Part shown: positions 1 to 7,745 of the stretch, piece after piece
How positions within the stretch are numbered: the first letter of the stretch is position 1
How the letters are laid out: the number at the start of each line of letters is the position of its first letter
IMG/VR virus record: IMGVR_UViG_3300007072_000018
Location: 1 to 41,746 of that record
Source of the DNA: a virus
Strand: one strand, 5' to 3'
DNA length: 41,746 nt
The notes under the pieces: model-generated
What the model saw: only the letters and a program-made list of their open reading frames with translations
What the model was told of the DNA's origin: nothing
The model's database searches: none
Position numbers and translations under genes: made by a program

Positions 1-123
1 AAATGGCGAGATGATTACAAGCGACCTACGAGGTTCATTTAAAGATAATCAATTAACAAGAGAGGAGTTTTTAAGATTATGCAAATTGTAAAAAGACAGA
101 TTTATATTACAGATACAATTGAG
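1..123. repeat. Left copy of 123-bp terminal direct repeat
   Basis: Bases 1-123 are identical to 41624-41746. The repeat begins inside the GTP cyclohydrolase reading frame and runs past its stop codon, so the two window ends are the same place on one molecule. The simplest reading is a circular contig opened at an arbitrary point, with an overlap left by the assembler. A true short terminal repeat on a linear virion genome is possible but less likely, because the repeat starts in mid-gene. Confidence 0.95.
2..91 (+). CDS. folE: C-terminal end of PRTase-FolE fusion (duplicate of right-edge gene)
   Basis: This open frame encodes the last 29 residues of the phosphoribosyltransferase-GTP cyclohydrolase I fusion, ending in LRLCKL and a TAA stop. 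It has no start because the window begins inside the gene. The full-length gene is at 40773-41714, and this piece is the same sequence seen again through the terminal repeat. It should not be counted as a second gene. Confidence 0.93.
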   Translation, partial: NGEMITSDLRGSFKDNQLTREEFLRLCKL

Positions 124-233
124 TGTTTTCATTGCTAAGACTAACTATTCCAGCACCAATCGTATTTAATGGTATAATAGGCATATTAAGGATTTACCTT
201 GGATACGCACCAGTTAAACTAATAATAAAATAA
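79..233 (+). pseudogene. Possible truncated thioredoxin/glutaredoxin-like remnant
   Basis: An ATG at 79 overlaps the folE stop and opens a 19-codon frame (79-138) ending in ECFHC, a CxxC pair after a beta-strand-like stretch, as at the start of small thioredoxin-fold proteins. The -1 frame then runs open from 135 to 233 and reads TIPAPIVFNG, which resembles the cis-proline strand of the same fold. The helix that normally follows the CxxC is missing, so this would be a decayed or internally deleted gene. The match is short and may be chance. The stretch also spans the contig junction, where an assembly fault is possible. Confidence 0.25.
170..178 (+). promoter_or_regulatory. Possible extended -10 promoter before head operon
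   Basis: TGGTATAAT (TG-n-TATAAT) matches an extended -10 element. It lies 60 bases upstream of the ParB-like gene. No good -35 box is seen at the proper spacing, which extended -10 promoters can tolerate. It would drive the terminase and head genes. It is a short AT-rich match in AT-rich DNA, so moderate doubt remains. Confidence 0.3.
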
Positions 234-237
234 AAAT

Positions 238-864
238 ATGATAAAGTTTGACATTTCAAAGCTAAAAGAAGTAGACATCTCGTTAATACGACCCAATAGT
301 TGGAACCCCAAGAACAAAGACACTATAGAATTTGACAAGGTGGTTAGAAGTATTGAATTAAAAGGGCAAAGGTTGCCTATTATTGTTAGAGAGATAGAAG
401 GGACTGATCCACAAGAATATGAGATTATAGATGGAGAACAAAAGTATAGAGCCTGTTTAAAACTAGGTAGGCAAAAAGTTCTTATCTACAATGAAGGGAT
501 AATGACTGACGAAGAAGCACAAGAGCTAACTATTATGTTTCAACAGCAAGTCCCTATGATTGAGGTTGAGTTGGCAAAATTAGTAGTAAAATTATCTGAG
601 CGACCAGACTTTCAGTTACCTTACACGCCTAGTGAAATTGAAACCTACAAAGGTATGCTAGACTTTGATTGGGACAGCCAAGAAGTAGGGACAGAAAATG
701 TCGCAATGATAGATGCTAAAGAAACATTCACTTTTTCACTAGAGAAAGAAGAAGCCTCAATAGTCATAGAAGCCTTAATCAATGCCAAGGGCGATGACGC
801 ACTAGAAGACGAACAGGCATTAGTAAAAATATGTAATTTCTATAATTTAAACTATGAAAAATAA
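238..864 (+). CDS. ParB/Srx-fold nuclease-like domain protein
   Basis: The 208-residue protein has an N-terminal ParB-like domain (about residues 10-110): a proline-rich start (LIRPNSWNPK), then EIIDGEQKYRACLKLG, the family signature in which an ExxDGxxR-type loop is followed by a helix. The C-terminal half is acidic and helical with no recognised domain. No ParA partner is visible, so plasmid partitioning is unlikely. Stand-alone ParB-like proteins beside phage terminases are common and are thought to act in DNA binding, nicking or packaging. The gene has no Shine-Dalgarno site and starts behind an A-rich taaaaatATG. The circular map places it directly after queD-queE-folE, so a role linked to modified DNA is possible but unproven. 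Confidence 0.8.
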   Translation: MIKFDISKLKEVDISLIRPNSWNPKNKDTIEFDKVVRSIELKGQRLPIIVREIEGTDPQEYEIIDGEQKYRACLKLGRQKVLIYNEGIMTDEEAQELTIMFQQQVPMIEVELAKLVVKLSERPDFQLPYTPSEIETYKGMLDFDWDSQEVGTENVAMIDAKETFTFSLEKEEASIVIEALINAKGDDALEDEQALVKICNFYNLNYEK

Positions 865-1066
865 AACCAACACAACAAGGTTTTGGATTAACCTAATTGT
901 TATAACAATAGTCTTAGCAGTATTTAAAATAAATGGACAGCTCCATTGGGATTGGGTATGGGTATTAGCACCCTTATGGATACCATTTGCTATATCTTTC
1001 CTAGCAGTTATTATAGTATTAACATATATTGAAACTATGGAAAAAAGAAATAAGGATGAAAAATGA
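854..1066 (+). CDS. Small two-span membrane protein (Tmemb_185A-like)
   Basis: The 70-residue protein has two hydrophobic segments (about residues 10-26 and 34-57) joined by a Trp-rich turn, WDWVWVLAPLWIP, followed by a charged tail. The W-rich turn with a PLWIP core is typical of the small Tmemb_185A/TMEM60-like proteins found in many phages, whose function is unknown. It overlaps the ParB-like gene by 11 bp, so the two are probably translated together. It could sit in the host inner membrane, but nothing shows a lysis or exclusion role. Confidence 0.7.
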   Translation: MKNKTNTTRFWINLIVITIVLAVFKINGQLHWDWVWVLAPLWIPFAISFLAVIIVLTYIETMEKRNKDEK

Positions 1067-1290
1067 GAATAGTAACTTATAGATGTGATAATTGTTACAA
1101 GATGTTGAGCGACAGAGATGTTGCAGTCAAACATATTTCAATTGTTCTTGGAAACAATACTGGTTGGGTTAGTAAAACGAAAAATCTAATATGGACACAC
1201 GATATTACTGTAAATGGAGTAAAACAATTTTGTGATGAGAAGTGCCTTGCTAATTACTTTAAGGAGTTAAAGAAAAAATGCCAAAAATAA
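1063..1290 (+). CDS. Small zinc-ribbon-like protein
   Basis: The 75-residue protein has a CDNCYK knuckle near residue 8 and a second cysteine pair, FCDEKC, near residue 57, so it can bind one zinc ion. The part between the pairs is beta-rich. The start overlaps the previous stop as ATGA, which indicates translational coupling, and the gene overlaps the terminase small subunit by 13 bp. I do not recognise a family. Small zinc proteins next to terminase genes are often unassigned DNA-binding or regulatory factors. Confidence 0.65.
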   Translation: MRIVTYRCDNCYKMLSDRDVAVKHISIVLGNNTGWVSKTKNLIWTHDITVNGVKQFCDEKCLANYFKELKKKCQK

Positions 1291-1862
1291 TCATTGATTG
1301 GAAACAACTTAGAGAGGAATATCTTGAACAGGAAAAATATGAGAGTCCATCTCTTTGGTTAAAAGAAGTAAAAGGTTGGAAAAAGACCCAAGCTTACTCA
1401 GATAATACAAAAAAGAATGTAATTAAATGGGTGGAAGATAAGGCTGCTTTAGATAGTAAGAAAGAAGAGATTAAAATTAGAGAACTTGAAAAGGCAGAGA
1501 GGCAAAGAGTAGCCTACATAATGGCAAATGAGATGAATTTTATGGACGCTATGATTAAGACTTTACAACCTAGAAGCTATAAGAAAGTTGTTTATATTAC
1601 AAAGAAGATAAAAAATGCTGATGGTTCTGAAACAAGTGAAAGAACGCCTCAAGTAATTGAACTAGAATTATTGCCTAGTGTTAAAGATATGTCCATTGTG
1701 TGGGAGCATCTTAGAACAACATTAGGAAAGCCAACAAAGGTCAATCAAAATAACAATATTGATGAAATTGGAAAAGAAGTTATTGATTACACAGAACGAT
1801 TATCAGAAATATATAAAGCAGTTTGTAAAAATGGATATTCCAAAAATAAAACTAACAAATGA
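1278..1862 (+). CDS. Probable terminase small subunit
   Basis: The 194-residue protein has a charged helical N-terminal part (about 1-90) that could form a DNA-recognition and coiled-coil unit, and a C-terminal part that ends against the large terminase gene. It shows no clear sequence signature. The call rests on its position directly before terL, its size and its charge pattern: small terminase subunits recognise the packaging site and diverge quickly. It overlaps the next gene by 32 bp. Confidence 0.6.
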   Translation: MPKIIIDWKQLREEYLEQEKYESPSLWLKEVKGWKKTQAYSDNTKKNVIKWVEDKAALDSKKEEIKIRELEKAERQRVAYIMANEMNFMDAMIKTLQPRSYKKVVYITKKIKNADGSETSERTPQVIELELLPSVKDMSIVWEHLRTTLGKPTKVNQNNNIDEIGKEVIDYTERLSEIYKAVCKNGYSKNKTNK

Positions 1863-3285
1863 ACAAAGAGCCTTAGCCTTAGAATTATTAAAACATTTTC
1901 AGATTGATGGCAAAAGAGCAGATCTCGTTGCCACAGAAGGTCAGATTGAAATATTTGCAACGATAGCTTTAAAAATAGCAAATAGAATTCAGATAATATG
2001 TGCGACACAGTATGGTAAATCATTATTTGTAGCACTTGCTTGTATATGCTTAACTTGTTTGGGTGGCGAAAAGGTTTGTGTAGTAGCACCAGGGCAAGAA
2101 CAGGCTAGAATAATAATGAGATATTACATTGAACATTTAGGCGATGATATGGCCTTTCTTAGTAGGTTAGAGTATGCCGATAGAAATAACTATAATAGAT
2201 TAAGACAAGATCAATCAAAGGCAAGAATAAGTTTAAATAATCAAGGCATTATCTTTGTGTTGTCAGCACAGAGTAAATATGCAGAGAGGTCAATAACCGC
2301 AGCAATGGGTCAAGGTGCAGGGGTAGTAATAGAAGATGAAAGCTGTTTAATAAGTGATAAAACAGAAGCGACAATCTTTCGTATGATTTCAGGTAAAGAT
2401 GATGGAATGTATGTCAAGATTGGGAACCCTTTTTATAGAAATCATTTCTTGAGGGATTGGCAGGACGATAAGTATGCTAGAATATTTATTGATTATCAAA
2501 GAGCCTTGGTTGAGGGTAGATACAATGAGGAACTTATAGAAGAAGCTAGGAAAAGACCATTGTTCAGTATCTTATATGGTTGTGAATTTCCACCAGAGGA
2601 CGAGATAGACGAACACGGTTATAGACAATTATTGACAACCGAAGATTTAAAGTATTCAATGGAAGCTAAATATGACGGAGAGCCAATACTAGGTTGTGAT
2701 ATTGCAGGTGGTGGGGATTACAATGTTTATGTAATTCGCTACAAACACTATGCCTTTGTGGCAGGAAAAAATCGCAGCAATGACACAATGATTAATGTAA
2801 CCGAGATAATTGATTTAATGAAGAAATATTATATCAGAGATTACAATGTCAATATTGACGACATCGGAATTGGTAGAGGAGTAGTAGACAGATTGAAAGA
2901 AATGGACTATAATGTAAATGGAGTTAGTGTAGGTGGAAAAACTGATGATGACAGGTTTAGTAATATAAAAGCCAAGATTTACTGGGAAGCTAGCCAATGG
3001 GTAAAAAACCCTAGAAACTATTTACGAGATAATGAAAACTGGAAACAGTTAACTTGGATTAAGTATAAAATACGAAGCGATACAACAATAATAATTGAGC
3101 CAAAAGAAGATTTAAAAAGGCGAACACACCAATCGCCTGACTTCGCAGAAGCATTTGCTTTAACCTTTGCAGATGTGGGAGAAGAAGAAATTAGATTAGA
3201 TGTTGGTTCAGAAGCAATATATAAACAAGGAGGCAACAATGAGCAAAATAACGCAGATAGTGAGAGAGATTTTTGGGAGAACTAA
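1831..3285 (+). CDS. terL: Terminase large subunit (ATPase-nuclease)
   Basis: This is the DNA-packaging motor. The ATPase half has a Walker A loop, CATQYGKS, at residues 57-64 and a Walker B strand, VVIEDE, at about 165-170. The nuclease half is RNase H-like: GCDIAGGGDYN at about 288 gives the first metal ligand, NIDDIGIGRGVVDRL the second, and SPDFAEAFAL the C-terminal aspartate. An in-frame ATG at 1759 exists, but the ATG at 1831 fits better because it gives a normal N-terminus (484 residues) and only a short overlap with the gene before it. The family is close to large terminases of HK97/SPP1-like siphoviruses. All catalytic residues appear intact. Confidence 0.93.
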   Translation: MDIPKIKLTNEQRALALELLKHFQIDGKRADLVATEGQIEIFATIALKIANRIQIICATQYGKSLFVALACICLTCLGGEKVCVVAPGQEQARIIMRYYIEHLGDDMAFLSRLEYADRNNYNRLRQDQSKARISLNNQGIIFVLSAQSKYAERSITAAMGQGAGVVIEDESCLISDKTEATIFRMISGKDDGMYVKIGNPFYRNHFLRDWQDDKYARIFIDYQRALVEGRYNEELIEEARKRPLFSILYGCEFPPEDEIDEHGYRQLLTTEDLKYSMEAKYDGEPILGCDIAGGGDYNVYVIRYKHYAFVAGKNRSNDTMINVTEIIDLMKKYYIRDYNVNIDDIGIGRGVVDRLKEMDYNVNGVSVGGKTDDDRFSNIKAKIYWEASQWVKNPRNYLRDNENWKQLTWIKYKIRSDTTIIIEPKEDLKRRTHQSPDFAEAFALTFADVGEEEIRLDVGSEAIYKQGGNNEQNNADSERDFWEN

Positions 3286-4708
3286 AGATGATGAAATGCT
3301 AGACCAAGTAAAAGGTTTTATAGCAGACATCTATGGAACTCCTGATATTGATACCACAAAATCAGACTACTCATTGACTAAGTCTATTTATTATTCTTCG
3401 GATTATGGTTATAAAGATTGGCAGAAGTTTTCTATTGGATCAGTATTTGGAAAACCTATTGTAAATACGGCAGTAAATTTTGCACAACCCGAACCATATC
3501 AGATAGAGTGCGAAGATGATTATGCTATGAAGTTAGCAAATGATTTTCTAAAGAACAGTTTTCATACTTTGGTTGATTGGCAAAAGTATGGTTTCAGAGA
3601 TGGAGATAGTTATATCAGAATGGACGATAAGGGCGAGGTTGAGATTGTTCCTGCCGAGTTGGTTACTATTCATTATAACGATCAAAACATAAATGAGATT
3701 ACTGGTTATGATATTAAGACGGTTGTTCCAGCAAACGATGGGACAGGCACAAATATAACCTACATTGAGTATTTAAGAAAAGACAGCCCTTACAGAGAAG
3801 TTTATAAATACACGAGTTCAAACTTTGATAAGAGCCAAGGAGAATTGTTACCTGAATATACCGAAACTGGTTTAGGTGAGAGATCTTTGCCTATGATTGC
3901 TTATCAACACAATAAAGAGCCTCGTTCTATTAGAGGTATTAGTGAGTATCAAAATACTTATGGATTAATGGCTGAATATACTAAAATATATAAGAATGGT
4001 GTTGCTAATTTTATGTATAATTCTAAATCTATACCAGTATTCCAAGGTATTAGAGATGTAGCAAAGTTTATTAAAACTAATTTTAGTAAGGACTCTTATG
4101 GGAATTGGAAAATGAATTGGGACGAAAGAAAAATGATAGTAGGTGGTGAGGGACTACAAGCATCGATGCTTTCTGGTCCACAAATGGCTGGCGAATGTGA
4201 GAAATTTTTGAATATAACATTCTGGCTTATATGTCAAGCAAGTGAAACTCCTGAATTTGTATTTGGAACAGCAGTTCAATCTAGTAAAGCGAGTGTTAGT
4301 GAGCAAATGCCAGTAGTTGTCCAAAAAGCAAAAAGAAATCAATCTGAATTTATTAATCCTCTAACACAATTAATTGACTTGTTTTTTGAAGTATCTAGCA
4401 AGTTTGATACTAGCCTAAATATACCCAAAGAATATACAGTTAATAGACCAAAGATAATCAGTGATGATTTGAAATTAAATCTTGAGATAATCAAAACCTT
4501 AAAAGCAGACGGACTTATTACAGATAAGACAGCTCTTATATTAGCAGGTATGGATAATTATATTGATGACTTAGATGCCGAGATAGAACAAGCAAGAAAA
4601 GAAGAAGAAGAAAAGAATGAAAGATCTGATTTATTTGCTAATAACCCTCAAGACCAATTGAATTCTTTGAATAATCAGAAAACAGATAATGAAGATATTG
4701 ATAATTAA
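3239..4708 (+). CDS. Portal protein
   Basis: The 489-residue protein forms the ring through which DNA enters the head. Its place directly after terL and before a MuF-type protein, its length, and segments such as YRDGDSY-like FRDGDSYIRMD followed by VEIVPAELV fit the SPP1 gp6/portal superfamily. The C-terminus is acidic and helical. The start at 3239 is chosen over an upstream in-frame codon at 3200 because AAGGAGG (3227-3233) sits 5 bases ahead of it. It overlaps terL by 47 bp. Confidence 0.88.
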   Translation: MSKITQIVREIFGRTKDDEMLDQVKGFIADIYGTPDIDTTKSDYSLTKSIYYSSDYGYKDWQKFSIGSVFGKPIVNTAVNFAQPEPYQIECEDDYAMKLANDFLKNSFHTLVDWQKYGFRDGDSYIRMDDKGEVEIVPAELVTIHYNDQNINEITGYDIKTVVPANDGTGTNITYIEYLRKDSPYREVYKYTSSNFDKSQGELLPEYTETGLGERSLPMIAYQHNKEPRSIRGISEYQNTYGLMAEYTKIYKNGVANFMYNSKSIPVFQGIRDVAKFIKTNFSKDSYGNWKMNWDERKMIVGGEGLQASMLSGPQMAGECEKFLNITFWLICQASETPEFVFGTAVQSSKASVSEQMPVVVQKAKRNQSEFINPLTQLIDLFFEVSSKFDTSLNIPKEYTVNRPKIISDDLKLNLEIIKTLKADGLITDKTALILAGMDNYIDDLDAEIEQARKEEEEKNERSDLFANNPQDQLNSLNNQKTDNEDIDN

Positions 4709-4722
4709 GATAAAAATGAATA

Positions 4723-5580
4723 ATGGCAATAACATTAGACCCACAAGATGAGAGTCAAAAATACTACCAAGGGTTGTATGAGATTATGATTTCTCAAGAT
4801 AATGCCATTGAAAAAGAATTGAACAAAGCGAAAACAAAAGTAAGAGATATAGTTATTAGCAATTCAAGAGATGGTGAGATAAAAAGCGAGAAAAAGATTA
4901 ACAGTGCAATTAATGATTTAATTCTAGCAACATTAACGAGTATTGCTTTGATAATGACAAAGTATAATAACAAGCTAACAACTTATCAGGTTAATGAAAC
5001 TGCTAAAACTTTAAAAGGAAAAGAAAAAAAAGACTTTTTAAAATCTAATAAAACACTACCGACAAAGATTGAGAAGTCAGTTATAAACAGAAAGATAGCA
5101 GACAAGAATACTAATCAAAGATTTAAAAGTATTTATTCGTCAGCACAAAAGACTGTTAAAAATATAATAGCAGTAGGTATTAAAGAAGGAAAAGATGCCT
5201 TTGAGATAGCAAAGAATATTCAGTATTATATAAAGCCGACAGCAAAGGGAAAAAAAGTTTCGCCTTATCAGTTTTATAGAGAAATGACTGGTAAGACAAC
5301 TATACCAAAAACATTAAGGAGTGGTAGTGTTGAATATAATGCCTTGAGAATAGCAAGGACAGAAATCGCAACCACGATGAGAGAAAATATCGTTTATATG
5401 TATAAAGATTTTACTGGATTGGTTGGTTATCAATGGATACTGAGTGCATCTCACCCTAGGCCAGATATATGCGATTTGTATGCTGCACATAACGAAGGAC
5501 TTGGGATAGGTATATGGAGAGACCCACCTGGCACACCACACCCTAATTGTATGTGTAAATTACAACCAATAATAAAATAA
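4723..5580 (+). CDS. MuF-type minor head protein (SPP1 gp7-like)
   Basis: The N-terminal 150 residues are helical and lysine-rich. The C-terminal domain has the classic MuF signature: RIARTEIATTMRENIVY, then SASHPRPDICDLYA and finally PHPNCMCKLQP. Such proteins bind the portal and are carried inside the head, where they help DNA ejection or head morphogenesis. Position straight after the portal supports this. No toxin domain follows the MuF domain. The start lacks a Shine-Dalgarno site. Confidence 0.88.
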   Translation: MAITLDPQDESQKYYQGLYEIMISQDNAIEKELNKAKTKVRDIVISNSRDGEIKSEKKINSAINDLILATLTSIALIMTKYNNKLTTYQVNETAKTLKGKEKKDFLKSNKTLPTKIEKSVINRKIADKNTNQRFKSIYSSAQKTVKNIIAVGIKEGKDAFEIAKNIQYYIKPTAKGKKVSPYQFYREMTGKTTIPKTLRSGSVEYNALRIARTEIATTMRENIVYMYKDFTGLVGYQWILSASHPRPDICDLYAAHNEGLGIGIWRDPPGTPHPNCMCKLQPIIK

Positions 5581-5589
5581 TATAAAAAT

Positions 5590-5823
5590 ATGCCATTTTT
5601 AAATGAACACTCTTGTAGAGTAAGAAACCCAAACAATTTTGAACCAAATAGCTTTAGAAGTATTAGCCCAAAAAAAGGTATTAGAATTATAATTGGCAAA
5701 TTAAAAGGTCAAAATACAACAGCAACACAAACAATTAGAATGGACAAAGATATTTACACAGAAGAAGAAGCTAGAAAGTTGTGCACAGAAGAAGGCGGTA
5801 TCTTTGAGCCAGCAAAAAAATAA
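5590..5823 (+). CDS. Small conserved phage head-region protein
   Basis: The 77-residue protein begins MPFLNEHSCRV and ends with YTEEEARKLC...GGIFEPA. This N-term/C-term pattern is found in a small phage family encoded between minor head proteins and the prohead protease, or as a domain attached to the protease. The function is not known. The gene is preceded by ataaaaatATG with no Shine-Dalgarno site. Confidence 0.6.
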   Translation: MPFLNEHSCRVRNPNNFEPNSFRSISPKKGIRIIIGKLKGQNTTATQTIRMDKDIYTEEEARKLCTEEGGIFEPAKK

Positions 5824-5838
5824 AAATAATCCGAAGCA

Positions 5839-7134
5839 ATGAGAGTATGCTCAATATGTAAATCACCAGCTCAAAATGAAAAGTGTCCGATATGTGGTTC
5901 ATCACCTATTATAGATTTATATTTGGAAGACGATAGAATAATTGAATTATGTAAAAACAATAGTAAGAACTCGGGTGCTATATACCAAAATGCTAAAAAA
6001 AGAGGATTACTTAGAAGCCCCAACACTATTGAATTGGCTTTGAAGCGAATGAGTCTTAGTATAGAGGACGATACTAGAAATGCTACTTATAGAACAATTG
6101 TCAATCCAATAAATCCAATAGATGTGGCAGTATTAATTGAGAATAACCATTTTTATAGTGGTGGTAGATACTTTGGTTATCAAGTAATCAAAGCATTGGC
6201 AGAGATTGTGCCTAATCTAGTTGTCTTTACTAATATGGAGCCAATATTCTCTAGTGATTTTATTGATTATAAGTTTCATAAGACAGTATATGTAAAAGAT
6301 ATTAGAAAGGTAGATGTTAAAGCAAGGATTTATATTTCTTTTCCTGTCTATGGCAATATAACAGCAGTCAATTTAGCAAAGCAATATGATGGCAGATGTC
6401 TTGCATTTGTCTTTGACCCATTACCTCTTATTGCAAAACATATGCCTAGTGATTATAAAATGGAAGAAAAATACTTTGCACCTATGATACCCTCACTTAA
6501 AGAAAAAGATGTTGAAATAGTCGGTATTAGTGAATATGTCAGAAAGAGTAGTAAAAATTGGTTGAATAAAAAGAAGGTATGGAAAGTCGAACCAGTAGTT
6601 AATGATAGAGTATTAGCACCTATTCTAAAGAATGAGATTAAGAAAGAGAATTGGATTTGCACAGTTAGCAGAGTAGTTAATCGCAAAAATTATACTGATG
6701 TGTTGAAAGCCTTTGCACCAATATCAGATAAGTATAGATTAAAGTTTATTACTTCAATGCCCGATAAAATAGAAAAAGAGATTGAGGCAATGAACCTAAA
6801 AGATAGAATTGATTTTATATTAGCACCCAGCGATACAGAAAAGTTTGAGATAATGTCAAAGTGTAAGGCAATGATTTGTGCTAGTAAGTTTGAAGGCTTT
6901 GGAATGTGGCTTATTGAGGCACTTGCCTGTGGTATACCTTGTGTATGTTATGATTATCCTACATTCCGAGAGATAAGTAAGGATTTAGTTTATTTATCAA
7001 GAAACCTAAACGAGTTGACAAAAAATCTAGCAAAAGCAGTAAAAGAACAACCAAGAGAGTTTGATACTAGATATTATCAACCACGATTAATAAAACAATT
7101 AGAAAGGGTCTTAAATGGCAAACAAGAAGATTAA
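5839..7134 (+). CDS. GT4-type glycosyltransferase with N-terminal zinc ribbon
   Basis: Residues 1-25 form a double-knuckle zinc ribbon (CSIC...CPIC). A short helical linker follows, then a GT-B glycosyltransferase from about residue 90. The C-terminal Rossmann half has the GT4 E-x7-E motif (E352GFG...E360 within SKFEGFGMWLIEALACG) followed by IPCVCYD. Retaining GT4 enzymes move a sugar from a nucleotide-sugar donor to an acceptor. The position in the head operon suggests the acceptor is a virion protein or a structure needed late in infection. A zinc ribbon fused to a glycosyltransferase is unusual and may dock the enzyme on its target. It overlaps the methyltransferase by 20 bp. Confidence 0.85.
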   Translation: MRVCSICKSPAQNEKCPICGSSPIIDLYLEDDRIIELCKNNSKNSGAIYQNAKKRGLLRSPNTIELALKRMSLSIEDDTRNATYRTIVNPINPIDVAVLIENNHFYSGGRYFGYQVIKALAEIVPNLVVFTNMEPIFSSDFIDYKFHKTVYVKDIRKVDVKARIYISFPVYGNITAVNLAKQYDGRCLAFVFDPLPLIAKHMPSDYKMEEKYFAPMIPSLKEKDVEIVGISEYVRKSSKNWLNKKKVWKVEPVVNDRVLAPILKNEIKKENWICTVSRVVNRKNYTDVLKAFAPISDKYRLKFITSMPDKIEKEIEAMNLKDRIDFILAPSDTEKFEIMSKCKAMICASKFEGFGMWLIEALACGIPCVCYDYPTFREISKDLVYLSRNLNELTKNLAKAVKEQPREFDTRYYQPRLIKQLERVLNGKQED

Positions 7135-7729
7135 GCAATTCTATAAGGAAGAAGGTAATGATTTACCTGATTATCAGAGAAGGTTATATTTTAGTGAGAG
7201 TAGTAATAAATGGAGTATCGATAGATACAATACTGTTACTAAACTAATTGATTTAATGAACAAATCTCATAATTGTAATTCATTATTAGAGCTTGGTTGT
7301 GCTAATGGTTTTTATTTGAGAGAAGCCTTAAGACATGGTTATACTGATAGATTAGTTGGGGTAGAAATAAGTGATAGGAAACTGCAGAATGCAGTAGAGA
7401 AAGATAAAATATTCTATATCCTTGCTGACTGGGACGAGATAGGTTTTATAAGAAAAAACTTTGATGTTGTCTTATTATCAGAAACTATTGAACATAGTGA
7501 AGACCCAAAGGAATTAGTTAGAAAAGCTATGGAATGGGGCAAGTATGTTATAGCAACCGTTCCTACTAGCGAAAATCTAAAAGAAGACCCATTTAATAAA
7601 GAACACGGTGGTGTAGGACACTTACACGCTTTTAGACACGATACATTCCTTGATTTATTCAAAGGTGCTGCTATTGTCTATGAGCAACAAGAAAAACATT
7701 ATAGTTATATAATAGTAAAAACAAAATAG
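7115..7729 (+). CDS. Class I SAM-dependent methyltransferase
   Basis: The 204-residue protein has SAM-binding motif I, LLELGCANGFY (about residues 57-67), an acidic residue after the next strand (GVEIS), and FDVVLLSETIEHSEDP as motif IV/post-IV, as in Methyltransf_11/23 enzymes that act on small molecules or sugars. Lodged between two glycosyltransferases and overlapping the first, it probably methylates the transferred sugar. Capping a glycan with a methyl group is a known way to end a chain. A DNA methyltransferase is unlikely because no DPPY-type or PCQ motif is present. Confidence 0.82.
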   Translation: MANKKIKQFYKEEGNDLPDYQRRLYFSESSNKWSIDRYNTVTKLIDLMNKSHNCNSLLELGCANGFYLREALRHGYTDRLVGVEISDRKLQNAVEKDKIFYILADWDEIGFIRKNFDVVLLSETIEHSEDPKELVRKAMEWGKYVIATVPTSENLKEDPFNKEHGGVGHLHAFRHDTFLDLFKGAAIVYEQQEKHYSYIIVKTK

Positions 7730-7745
7730 GAAAATAAGCAAAAAT

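Noticed and set aside
1759-1830. Longer N-terminus for the large terminase
   Set aside because: It would lengthen the overlap with the small subunit gene to 104 bp and add a sequence not expected before the terminase ATPase fold; the ATG at 1831 suits better.
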